In this document: positions 18,228 through 26,017 of the stretch, in pieces
Position numbering within the stretch: position 1 is the first letter of the stretch
Layout: each line of letters opens with the position of its first letter
Origin: Mycolicibacterium sp. CBMA 226
Lineage (GTDB): Bacteria > Actinomycetota > Actinomycetes > Mycobacteriales > Mycobacteriaceae
Direction of reading: 5' to 3'
DNA: 64,000 bases
NCBI RefSeq assembly: GCF_009729075.1
Contig: NZ_VTGY01000022.1
Span: 186,001 to 250,000 of the forward strand
Made by a program: the position numbers and the translations under genes
Notes under the pieces: model-generated
Database searches by the model: none
What the model saw: only the letters and a program-made list of their open reading frames with translations
What the model was told of the DNA's origin: nothing

Positions 18228-18568
18228 TTACGGCGTAGGGATGACCTCCGTTGCGTAAGGATCGATCAAGTAGATCGGTTCGTCCCCTGTGGAGACCAGC
18301 GCCTGGTAGCGCAGGCTGGTCTCCACTCCATCATTCACGCCTCTCCCCCGCTGGGGGACAGGCGTCGCCGAGCACCTCCCGCAGTTGCAGCGCGGCCGGA
18401 TCTCCGGTGGGGCCCGCTCCCCGGCTCCGCTGGCCGTCAGCCGAGAGCGAGTTCGGCGGGAGCACAATATCGATCGCGATCCGGCGCCGTATGTCATAGA
18501 TACTGCTTACTGGTGCTCTGCGGCATTTCGGCCGGTTGGTGCGGATTGGCTGCCCTTGCCGGCCGAGG
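18228..18568 (-). other. possible overlapping small ORFs downstream of the DUF6998 gene
   Basis: On the minus strand one frame reads coding-like through IAIDIVLPPNSLSADGQRS and PAALQLREVLGDACPPA and stops at 18331. A second begins at GTG 18338, eight bases before that stop, with GGGGAGAGG just upstream. It encodes a 36-residue peptide ending YLIDPYATEVIPTP at 18228. These could be coupled small genes or one frameshifted gene. No family is recognised. Confidence 0.3.
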
Positions 18569-19092
18569 CTAGCGCGCGTCGAGTCGTCGCCGGGGCACGC
18601 GGTCGGCAGGGTCGATTTGTGCATCGACCATTCTCAGGCGGGTAAGGCCGATCGGTGCCTGCCCATTCTTCTGCAGGGGACCTGCCACAGCTGCAGCATC
18701 CTTGAGCGGCCGTTGTAGACCACCTCGTGGTCCACCTCGGCGTGCCGCGATAGTCTCAGCACGATCAAGGCCTGAGCATGCTCATCAGATGTTGCGCGAA
18801 TACCGACATTTCTATTGCCATAGGTGGCCTTGATTTCCACCGGACGGCCGTCGGCGGCCACCGCGTCGTGGCCAGCCGTTGATGCCCGAGTGAGCTCAAG
18901 GTCGAACATCGCTTCGGCGGCAGCCTCCCCCAGCGAGCCCACCAGGTGACCGTCCAAGGGGAACTTCCGCCCAGGATGTAATTCCTCGAGTTCCACAAAG
19001 ATCTCGTGTAGCCGCGAGACCAACTCGGCGGTCCGAGCTGTTCGATCAGTCAATGATCTTGCTCGTGGAAGTTCGCTGGCTTGCGCGTTCAC
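18569..19092 (-). pseudogene. DUF6998-type (PD-(D/E)XK-like) protein gene with a single-base frameshift
   Basis: The N-terminal frame (from 19092) carries VGSLGEAAAEAMFDLELT, GHDAVAADGRPVEIKATYG and VVYNG. The D...VEIK spacing is a PD-(D/E)XK-like nuclease core, and this arrangement is typical of DUF6998. After VVYNGR the frame runs into unrelated sequence. One base earlier in phase, the same DNA reads LKDAAAVAGPLQKNGQ and then APIGLTRLRMVD to a stop at 18569. LQKNGQ is what the family has at this point. Restoring one C in GGCCGCTC near 18708 would give NGPLKDAA and an intact gene of about 174 codons. Confidence 0.7.
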
Positions 19093-19342
19093 ACGCTAAC
19101 AATGTCAGAATCCTGCACCCGGCGGATCGGAGTGCCGATAGCGGCACCATCGGCCGTCATGCCGTCGCACACAACCGCAGGAGTCCGATCCACATCCGCA
19201 CGATGACAAACGCGAACATCCCGTGTCCAAATATGTCTGCGTAACAGGGTCTTTCGCAATTGTTTAGTCAGGCGAGCGCTGCACTCTTGCCAGAATCAGC
19301 AAGCCCTTGCGTGCGTCCTGCCGGCCGACGACACTCGGGTGA

Positions 19343-20179
19343 ATGTCGCCAGCTCCCCTGCCATCCGCTTTTGACGCCTATATCGACTCTGCGGGCATCC
19401 CAAAGTTCCAGCACTCATGCGTGCTCTTCTGGGACATCGTCGGTGTCAGAACCTTTTCGCGTAGCGGCCAAGCCCTCCCGCGGCTCGTAGCACTCAGCAC
19501 CGCGCTAAACGCAGCCCGAGCGCGAGCCGGGTTCGAAGACAACGCCTCGGGAGCTCATTCCATTCACGCGGTCACTTGGTTCACCGACTGCGTAGGGGTA
19601 GGCACACCGGTGGTCGGCGCTGTCGGCGTCGAGCAGGCGCTCGGCTACACCGCAATTGGCGCTTCGTACCTCCAGCTACTACTGCTTGATGCAAGCTTCC
19701 TCGGACGGGGAGGCATAGCCTTCGGCCTGCACCACATGCAAGACCAGTTGGTTTACGGTCCGGCACTTATCGACGCCGTCGACCTCGAAAAGGAGACACG
19801 GTGGCCGCGTGTCGCTCTCACACCCGAGGCCGCAGAGCACAATCGTGAAGTTGTCCGGGCCTATTACGCCGATCCGCAGGACAGCCCGCACGCTGAGCAG
19901 TACCTAGTGGACGAGGAAGACAACGCTGTGTTTGTCGACCCGCTCGGAGCTTGGCTTAGTGAGGAAGACGACGAGAGCGTCGCCAATCAACTTTTGCATC
20001 GCCAACGTGGAATCATCGAATCAGCGCTGGCGCGGGAAACCGGAGAGCCGTACCGCAAGTGGAAGTGGCTCGCCGATATGCACAATCATGTGCTCGGCCG
20101 GCTGCCGTTGTTTCATCCGCACCGCATCGATGCCGGCGCTCCACAGCACTCATTCCGGTCGTTCATCTCCACGGTGTGA
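19343..20179 (+). CDS. divergent class III nucleotide-cyclase-like protein
   Basis: The 278-residue product has the pattern of a cyclase homology fold. CVLFWDIVGVRTFS places an Asp after a hydrophobic strand, where cyclases bind the first metal. HAVTWFTDCVGVG fits the later strand with a second Asp. FLGRGGIAFGLHHM and VYGPALIDAVDLEKE then PRVAL follow the usual GpALieAyxLE...PRI tail of bacterial proteins of this group. Whether it is catalytic cannot be told. It neighbours a predicted nuclease and a toxin-antitoxin pair, which fits a role in phage defence signalling; that is inference. The family call rests on motif spacing only. Confidence 0.5.
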   Translation: MSPAPLPSAFDAYIDSAGIPKFQHSCVLFWDIVGVRTFSRSGQALPRLVALSTALNAARARAGFEDNASGAHSIHAVTWFTDCVGVGTPVVGAVGVEQALGYTAIGASYLQLLLLDASFLGRGGIAFGLHHMQDQLVYGPALIDAVDLEKETRWPRVALTPEAAEHNREVVRAYYADPQDSPHAEQYLVDEEDNAVFVDPLGAWLSEEDDESVANQLLHRQRGIIESALARETGEPYRKWKWLADMHNHVLGRLPLFHPHRIDAGAPQHSFRSFISTV

Positions 20180-20272
20180 TTAGCTCGCGGCACACGAAAC
20201 AAGCTAGCTTCGGGAGCTGCGCGAATGCTTGCCTCCAGACCATCCCGCGTATTGACGCTCGCCGGCAGCAGC

Positions 20273-20722
20273 CTATTGCCCCGCGGGGCCGAATGAATCA
20301 AACAGGCGAGAGTCCTTGGAGCTCAGCCGAATACCTACCGAAATGGGCCTGCTAACCAAACCCGGATGGGTCTCAGGAGCCCGGCGTGCAAGCGAGCCCA
20401 CGGTCGATCGGTTGACGGTGACGAAGTACCTGGACGCGTCCCCGAACGGGTCAATCGCCAGCCAGAAAGACTCACAGGCGCTGCCTCGCTCTTTGGCCTC
20501 GGCAATCCAAGGGCTCGACGACAATCCGTCTAGGTAGAACCCTTTGGGCAGCGGTGCGCCGGCCTTCAGGCCAAGGTGTACCTGGACGAGGCTCCAGAGT
20601 TCTTTCTCTTGAGTGGTGTTGATCGACCCGACATGCTGCCAATGCACGCCAGGACCATCGCCGCCTAAGGCCGCTTCTCGAGCTGTTGTGGACACCCAGA
20701 CTTTTGGACTAGCCATAGACAC
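20273..20722 (-). CDS. hypothetical protein, 149 residues
   Basis: The product starts at 20722 (an ATG at 20716 is also possible) and shows no recognised motif. A segment SCESFWLAIDPFGDASRYFVTVNRS suggests a mixed alpha/beta domain. It is convergent with the cyclase-like gene and lies 168 bp downstream of the nuclease-like gene on the same strand, so it may belong to that unit. Confidence 0.45.
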   Translation of the reverse strand: MSMASPKVWVSTTAREAALGGDGPGVHWQHVGSINTTQEKELWSLVQVHLGLKAGAPLPKGFYLDGLSSSPWIAEAKERGSACESFWLAIDPFGDASRYFVTVNRSTVGSLARRAPETHPGLVSRPISVGIRLSSKDSRLFDSFGPAGQ

Positions 20723-20890
20723 ATCATGCTCAAGTAGTCTCCCCCGGCCGTGGCCAGGGTGCGCCTACACAGCCGCCCTGGCGTGCTGCGCTAAAAGGTC
20801 AGTCGACCCCGGCTAGGAAAACGCAGTCCGCCCCCAGCGCGGCGGAGGCCGATCATAGTTGCCGGCACACGAACCGACATCCGGTCTCGA

Positions 20891-22360
20891 TCAATCCCCC
20901 CGGCCGAAATATCGCCGCAATCGCCCCCGCTTCGCTGGCGCCGATGCGCCTTTCGCTGGCGCAGTTCCAGGCGGTTTCACGGTGGGCACAGCCATTGGGA
21001 CAGATGAACCCAATACGAGAGTGCTGATCTCGTCGAAATCCCTTGCGCGCCAGGCATTAAACAGTTCCATGATGCTGACCACGGGTATGGTGAGCGATTC
21101 AACGAACTCGCGCCGGGTGTAAATGGCGGGATGTCGGTCTAGCGGGTGGAGTTTTATCTGGGGACTGACAATCAACGTGATGCCCTCGACGGCGATGTCG
21201 GGGCGAAATTGAGGCCAGGTGCTGAGGTGTCGAAGGGCGTCAGCTACCAGGTCTTCCGATGCACGGCCGGATGCTGACTTCACCTCTACGAGCCACCAGC
21301 GGCCATCGACCTCGATGAGCAGATCAGCATTCCCCGTCCGGCCTAAGAGTGTGTCGACGTCTTGCACCGACAGTCCGGCCTCTTCCAGCACCTTGCGGAC
21401 GGCGTTTTTCAGGGTGTCGCTTGAGCCGAACAATAGGTCGTGCCTTAGCGGGTCCGCCTCAGCGTGGGCGTCGGCGACTTCCCGTACAAGTCGTGCTTTG
21501 CGCGCTGCGTACTCTTCTTCGAGCTGAGCCAGCTCTGAGAGCGCGGTCTGCTCACGATGTGTTTGCAGCTGCGGCTCCTCACCGATGCGGGCGTGTATAC
21601 GGCGCTTCGCGGACGGCACATACTCGGGTATTGCGTTGCGGCTCAGCCATTCCAGGACGGTCTTCCACGACAACAGCCACGGAATGATGTAGTGCCGGAC
21701 GGCACCGTCGTCGGATACCCACACGCCGGCGACGACCTCCCCTACGGCGCTGGTGAGCAGTGGGGTGAACGTACCGACCGGCGCTACCTGTGCGCCGGGG
21801 CCTCCACCACCAGGCTCGATGTAGGCGCCAGATAGGTGCAGTGACCACCAGCGGGTGGACGAATCACGTTGGCGGATGTTCGACACGCGCCGTGCAAGGT
21901 CGCGATCTGCGGGACTCAATCCGTCTGCAACTTTGGGTGTCGACGCCAGTTCGATGCGAGGACCACCCACGGATGAATAGGTGGCGGCGGGAAGGTTGAT
22001 GGACACCGTCGGTCCGCCGAATACATTCGTCCGCTCATCAGCGCCACCAACCATAGAGATGACCAGCGCCGTCTCGTTTCGCGCCTGCGTGCCGGCAAGA
22101 AAGCGGCCCCATTCCCGCGGGCCCTGGCCCCAGATGTTTCGTGGCTCGATCGCCGCTACACACTCACTGGTGTCCTCTCCGAGCCAACGCGGAGTCATGC
22201 CGAGCTCGTCCCAGTTGATCGCCTCGCTCGTTAGGCTGGGCCGCGTCGAGTCGCCGCCTGTGGTTTTGAGGAAGTGTTCGCCGCGCTGTTCATTCTCGGT
22301 CCACCAAGTTGGCGAGCGGTATCCGATCGAGATGTCCCAGCGCGGTTCTTTGATCGTCAT
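20891..22360 (-). CDS. large protein with a C-terminal PD-(D/E)XK-like nuclease domain
   Basis: The 489-residue product has an N-terminal domain of about 260 residues with no family I recognise, a Glu/Arg-rich coiled coil at about 270-310, and a C-terminal domain. That domain reads TLLGRTGNADLLIEVDGRWW then LVEVKSASG, with D and E-V-K in the spacing of restriction-endonuclease-like folds. A basic tail ends RRYFGRGD. The domain order, long sensor part then nuclease, is common among anti-phage effectors. The gene is near a cyclase-like gene, VapBC and an HTH gene. Activity is inferred from the motif only. Confidence 0.6.
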   Translation of the reverse strand: MTIKEPRWDISIGYRSPTWWTENEQRGEHFLKTTGGDSTRPSLTSEAINWDELGMTPRWLGEDTSECVAAIEPRNIWGQGPREWGRFLAGTQARNETALVISMVGGADERTNVFGGPTVSINLPAATYSSVGGPRIELASTPKVADGLSPADRDLARRVSNIRQRDSSTRWWSLHLSGAYIEPGGGGPGAQVAPVGTFTPLLTSAVGEVVAGVWVSDDGAVRHYIIPWLLSWKTVLEWLSRNAIPEYVPSAKRRIHARIGEEPQLQTHREQTALSELAQLEEEYAARKARLVREVADAHAEADPLRHDLLFGSSDTLKNAVRKVLEEAGLSVQDVDTLLGRTGNADLLIEVDGRWWLVEVKSASGRASEDLVADALRHLSTWPQFRPDIAVEGITLIVSPQIKLHPLDRHPAIYTRREFVESLTIPVVSIMELFNAWRARDFDEISTLVLGSSVPMAVPTVKPPGTAPAKGASAPAKRGRLRRYFGRGD

Positions 22361-22560
22361 GGAAACGAGTAGATCAGAACCGAGGTCCGGCGCACGGGAT
22401 CGTCGTCGGACCTACCCCTGGTCCCATCCAGCATTGATTTCCAGCGAGCTGCACTCACAAGGGAGCGGGCCGGCTTCATCAGTGCCGCGGCAAATCATCG
22501 TCGTTGACGGTTCCGAACTAGAGCCGATCGACGGTGTAGCACTTGTGCTATTTTTGTGGA

Positions 22561-22809
22561 GTGGAGACGGTAGGCCTGCGAGAACTGCGCCAGAACGCTT
22601 CCGACCTGGTGCGGCGCGTGGAAGAGGGCGAGGAGATCACGATCACGGTCGCGGGGAGGCCGGGCGCCCGGTTGGTGCCGGCCACGCCGCGGGCATGGCG
22701 CCAGTGGGCCGATATCGCGGAGCTGTTTTCCGGGCCGGTGGACTCCGCGTGGGAGTCCGACCGGGATCGCATCGCTCAGGACGTGCGTGATCCTTGGGAG
22801 TCCGCGTGA
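22561..22809 (+). CDS. vapB: VapB-type (Phd/YefM-like) antitoxin
   Basis: The GTG at 22561 gives METVGLRELRQNASDLVRRV, then EEGEEITITVAGRPGARLVP, the usual N-terminal AbrB/Phd-like DNA-binding module of mycobacterial VapB proteins. The C-terminal 40 residues, with the acidic WESDRDRIAQDVRD, would wrap the toxin. No clear ribosome site precedes the start, so the transcript may be leaderless. It overlaps vapC by 4 bp. Confidence 0.88.
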   Translation: METVGLRELRQNASDLVRRVEEGEEITITVAGRPGARLVPATPRAWRQWADIAELFSGPVDSAWESDRDRIAQDVRDPWESA

Positions 22810-23189
22810 GGGCGGTGCTTGATACGAGCGTGGTGATCGCCACAGACGTCGGCCCGATTGACGGTGAGCTCGCCATCAGCTGCGTGACGTTAGCTGAGCT
22901 GCATTTTGGAGTCTTGGTGGCCAAGAACCTTGAGGCCCGGTCCGAGCGGCTTCGCAGACTTCTGTTGCTACAGCGCAGGTTTGACGCGCTACCACTGGAC
23001 GAAGCGGTAGCCGCCAGCTATGGCCAGATCGCGGCCGCAGTCGTGAGCGTGGGGCGCCAACCACGTGCCCGGTCGCTGGACCTACTCATCGCAGCCACCG
23101 CGCATGCGCACTCGGCCACGCTCTACACGCGCAATATTGACGACTTCGCCGGGCTCGGAGACCTGATCGAGATTCGTGAAGCGGGATAG
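22806..23189 (+). CDS. vapC: VapC-type PIN-domain toxin RNase
   Basis: The GTG at 22806 overlaps the antitoxin stop (GTGA). The 127-residue product has all PIN acidic positions: VLDTSV near the N-terminus, CVTLAELHFG, RSLDLLIAATA and TRNIDDFAGLGD. VapC toxins are Mg-dependent ribonucleases that cleave tRNA or rRNA. The pair looks intact and may stabilise the plasmid or the neighbouring genes. Confidence 0.92.
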   Translation: MRAVLDTSVVIATDVGPIDGELAISCVTLAELHFGVLVAKNLEARSERLRRLLLLQRRFDALPLDEAVAASYGQIAAAVVSVGRQPRARSLDLLIAATAHAHSATLYTRNIDDFAGLGDLIEIREAG

Positions 23190-23234
23190 CTGGCCGCATC
23201 ATCATCTGTTCACGCTTGAAAGAAAGTCCGCAAC

Positions 23235-23519
23235 ATGAGTGAGCTCTATGCGACAGCCGAATCCCTTGCCGTCGAACTTTATTCGCGCGGGTGGTCCGCC
23301 AACTCGAACGACGATGCCGCTGCCGAGAACGGCTATGCCGGGGTTTGCGAGATTGACGAGGACGAGCACGGGCGCGCTGTAGATCTCAACGTCTTCTTCG
23401 GTACGTTCGAGCCTGCCGCGTGGGTCATTGGAACGATGACCCACCACGGCGAATCGGAGATGAGCGCCCCGGCCTTGGCCGATCGGATCGTCGCATCACT
23501 TCGGCAGGAGTCTCCGTGA
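23235..23519 (+). CDS. small acidic protein, unknown
   Basis: The 94-residue acidic product starts at ATG 23235, preceded by AAAGAAAG. It contains DEDEHGRAVDLNVFFGTFEP and looks like a compact alpha/beta domain. No family is recognised. It overlaps the next small gene by 4 bp (GTGA), which indicates coupled translation of a two-gene unit of unknown purpose 45 bp downstream of vapC. Confidence 0.55.
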   Translation: MSELYATAESLAVELYSRGWSANSNDDAAAENGYAGVCEIDEDEHGRAVDLNVFFGTFEPAAWVIGTMTHHGESEMSAPALADRIVASLRQESP

Positions 23520-23698
23520 GCGCGGAGTTTCACGACGAGTCAGAGTTCTTCGCGGCGTGGACATCCGCGGTGAAGCTCTCCGGGCCCGGATTCTTCGGCT
23601 CCCGCAATCCCGTACCGGCACGATCGATATGGGAGCGAATTATGGGCCAGCGAGAGCCGATCACAGCGCTCGAGAGAGACGTCACCGAACACCGCTGA
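23516..23698 (+). CDS. small protein coupled to the preceding gene, unknown
   Basis: The GTG at 23516 overlaps the upstream stop. The 60-residue product begins MSAEFHDESEFFAAWTSAVK and ends in TALERDVTEHR. Its acidic start and length are compatible with a small regulatory or immunity protein, but nothing specific can be said. The pair with 23235 has the architecture of a toxin-antitoxin or immunity module; that is inference from gene arrangement only. Confidence 0.4.
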   Translation: MSAEFHDESEFFAAWTSAVKLSGPGFFGSRNPVPARSIWERIMGQREPITALERDVTEHR

Positions 23699-23808
23699 TG
23701 GCTAGTCGGCACCAACCGGCGGCCAACGCCTACCTGCCTTGGCCGCACACCCCACCACAACATCACGGGTAAACTCCAAACAACGACACAGATCAACCCA
23801 GATGCACA

Positions 23809-25614
23809 GTGCGGAGAATGGTGGCTACTGCAGTAAGCGAATCAGCCACACCTCGCTGGACATCAATCCACGACACCTTCCGCTCCGTAGTCCCCGGCGT
23901 AGACGAAATCGGCACCCAACCGATCCCGTACGCCCGCGCCGGAGGCCGAACCAAATCCACCTACGGACGTTCCCGTGAGTACGAACACTGGTCCGACATG
24001 GCCGACAAGACGATCGCCACCCTGCTCGAACACCCAGGAGCAGCGGAAAGCACGCTCACTCGACTGATCGACGTAGCTCGCTCCGACGTCGCCGCCCACC
24101 GAATGGCTCGCGGCCGCGCCCCACTGCCCCCGGCCGCCGCCGTCGGCGCCGTCCTGGCACGCCTCGACATGATGGACTGGGCAGTCCTCTCGGGCCGGGT
24201 ATGGGCAGCCAAACCCGTTCCACGGCAAGAGATTGCCGAGCAAATCGGCGTATACGAAGGCTGGATTGGGCGACACCAACCACGCATCAAAGCCCGATTC
24301 GCAGAGCTTCTCACTGAACCCGCCCACCGCGACGCCGCACAGTACATCTCCGACGTCCGGCGCAAGCTCGGGCCATGGGCACCGCAAGCCAACGCCGCCG
24401 CACAACTCGCAGCGATGGGCCTGCCCATCGGAAGCGAAACCGCGCGCGTGCTCCTCTACGCGGCAGGCCCCTACGTCACACGCGGCACCTGGGTCGAAAA
24501 CACCGGCATGGGCGGCCGACGGGCGGTCGCCGACGCCGTCGACCGGATATTCGAGGCCGACCCCGCTCCCACCACGGCCTTCGTGCAGCAGCAGCTCGCC
24601 GACCTCGGAGTCCCCGCCAATATGCTGCCGTCAATCCTCGAAACGCTGTCACTCAAGCGCTTCGACGACGTCATCGTCCGATGGGGCCCCTACACCGCGA
24701 CCAAGATCGAAGCCGTCCTGCACGCCGCCGGCGAACCACTCACCCTCGCCGACATCGTCGAACGAATCAACGACCCCGCAACCACCGAATCAGACGACGA
24801 ATCCGCCGAAGCAACCGTACGAGACCAGCTCACCAGCAAGTCCCTCTTCACACGCGCCACCCGCACGAAATGGGCACTGGCACAATGGGAACTGCCCGTA
24901 TACCGCAGCGCTGCCGACGACATAAGCCGACGGATCGACGCAGCCGGCGGCCAGATGCTCGTAACCGACCTCATCGAAACGCTCATCCGTGAAGACGAGA
25001 TCACCCGATCCTCGGCACGGTCATACATATACGCCCCCGCGTTCGAGATCGAAGACGGAATCATCAGACACCGAACCGGCGACGAATACCGGCCCAGATC
25101 ACATTGGAGCACCATCCGCGGCGCCTTCCGCCGCCCCGATGGAGCGCTCACCGTCACCCGCCTCATCACCTCAGAAGTTCTCCGCGGCACCAGCCACCCA
25201 ATCGGAAGGCCCATCGCCACCGCTCTCGGAGTCGTACCAGGCGAGCGGACAACATTCGACACCAAGCACGGCCCCGTATTGATCTCCTGGCTCCTCGGCA
25301 CACCGGGGTCACCTCGAATCGGGTCTCTGCGACCAATGGCGTTGGCGCTCAACGCAACAGAGGGAGACACGCTGGCACTCACGTTCCACCCCGCCCAACG
25401 AACCCTCAGCGGCGCACGCCTGCGCGCCGGCACCTCAGGCTTGGCAACGCTCAAACAACTGCTGGGCCTCGAGCAGCCGACCATGGCAGATCTGGCCTCC
25501 GGTCTTAACTGTTCACTCGGTGCGGTGGTCGCACTACTGGCAAAACGCGGCGATACACACATGGCCAACGCCGCCCGCCGGTTGCAGGTCTTGAGCGCTG
25601 CCGTCATCGACTAG
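23809..25614 (+). CDS. large multi-HTH DNA-binding protein (sigma-region/HARE-HTH-like)
   Basis: The 601-residue product (GTG 23809; ATG 23821 is also possible) is built from repeated helical segments. VPRQEIAEQIGVYEGWIGRH resembles a sigma region 4/HTH unit. EPLTLADIVERINDPATTES and the following WALAQWEL resemble a HARE-HTH winged helix. A final HTH lies in QPTMADLASGLNCSLGAVVALL. Similar sigma-like helix-turn-helix proteins occur as singletons in actinobacterial accessory regions, sometimes beside defence genes. No catalytic motif is visible. It may be a transcription or defence factor. Confidence 0.55.
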   Translation: MRRMVATAVSESATPRWTSIHDTFRSVVPGVDEIGTQPIPYARAGGRTKSTYGRSREYEHWSDMADKTIATLLEHPGAAESTLTRLIDVARSDVAAHRMARGRAPLPPAAAVGAVLARLDMMDWAVLSGRVWAAKPVPRQEIAEQIGVYEGWIGRHQPRIKARFAELLTEPAHRDAAQYISDVRRKLGPWAPQANAAAQLAAMGLPIGSETARVLLYAAGPYVTRGTWVENTGMGGRRAVADAVDRIFEADPAPTTAFVQQQLADLGVPANMLPSILETLSLKRFDDVIVRWGPYTATKIEAVLHAAGEPLTLADIVERINDPATTESDDESAEATVRDQLTSKSLFTRATRTKWALAQWELPVYRSAADDISRRIDAAGGQMLVTDLIETLIREDEITRSSARSYIYAPAFEIEDGIIRHRTGDEYRPRSHWSTIRGAFRRPDGALTVTRLITSEVLRGTSHPIGRPIATALGVVPGERTTFDTKHGPVLISWLLGTPGSPRIGSLRPMALALNATEGDTLALTFHPAQRTLSGARLRAGTSGLATLKQLLGLEQPTMADLASGLNCSLGAVVALLAKRGDTHMANAARRLQVLSAAVID

Positions 25615-26017
25615 CACGCCTTTGCCGACTCCCCCCACCCAGTCCATGGGGTATCTCACCGCGGAACTGACGGCCGCTGGCATCGCCGGCATGTGCCCGA
25701 CTGTCGTGCTATGCGGGGCGATGACGACCTGAGTCGTGCTGTCTGTCGCGGGCCTGCGCCGGTGACCGACCACCCCCCTCCCCCACCGCAAAAATCACCA
25801 AAATCACGGTGGTTAGACGACTAGCCTTGCCGATAACCAGCACATTCGACACTTCCCAGAACCAGCCTGCCGGCACACGAGCCAAGGTCCGCTTTCCGAT
25901 TTTCTCTAATTGGCCAGGGGTGCACGCGCCCAGTGCGCAGGGCGCGCCGTCGGAATCGACACCGATCGCCGAAGAATGGGACGAATTAACGCTTTTCGCC
26001 TCATGGAACACCACAGC
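25615..26017. other. 403 bp between convergent genes, no gene seen
   Basis: No coding frame is convincing. A run of C and T near 25775-25792 and repeated AAAATCAC units at about 25792-25815 stand out. They do not form a clear terminator for either converging gene. Confidence 0.4.
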
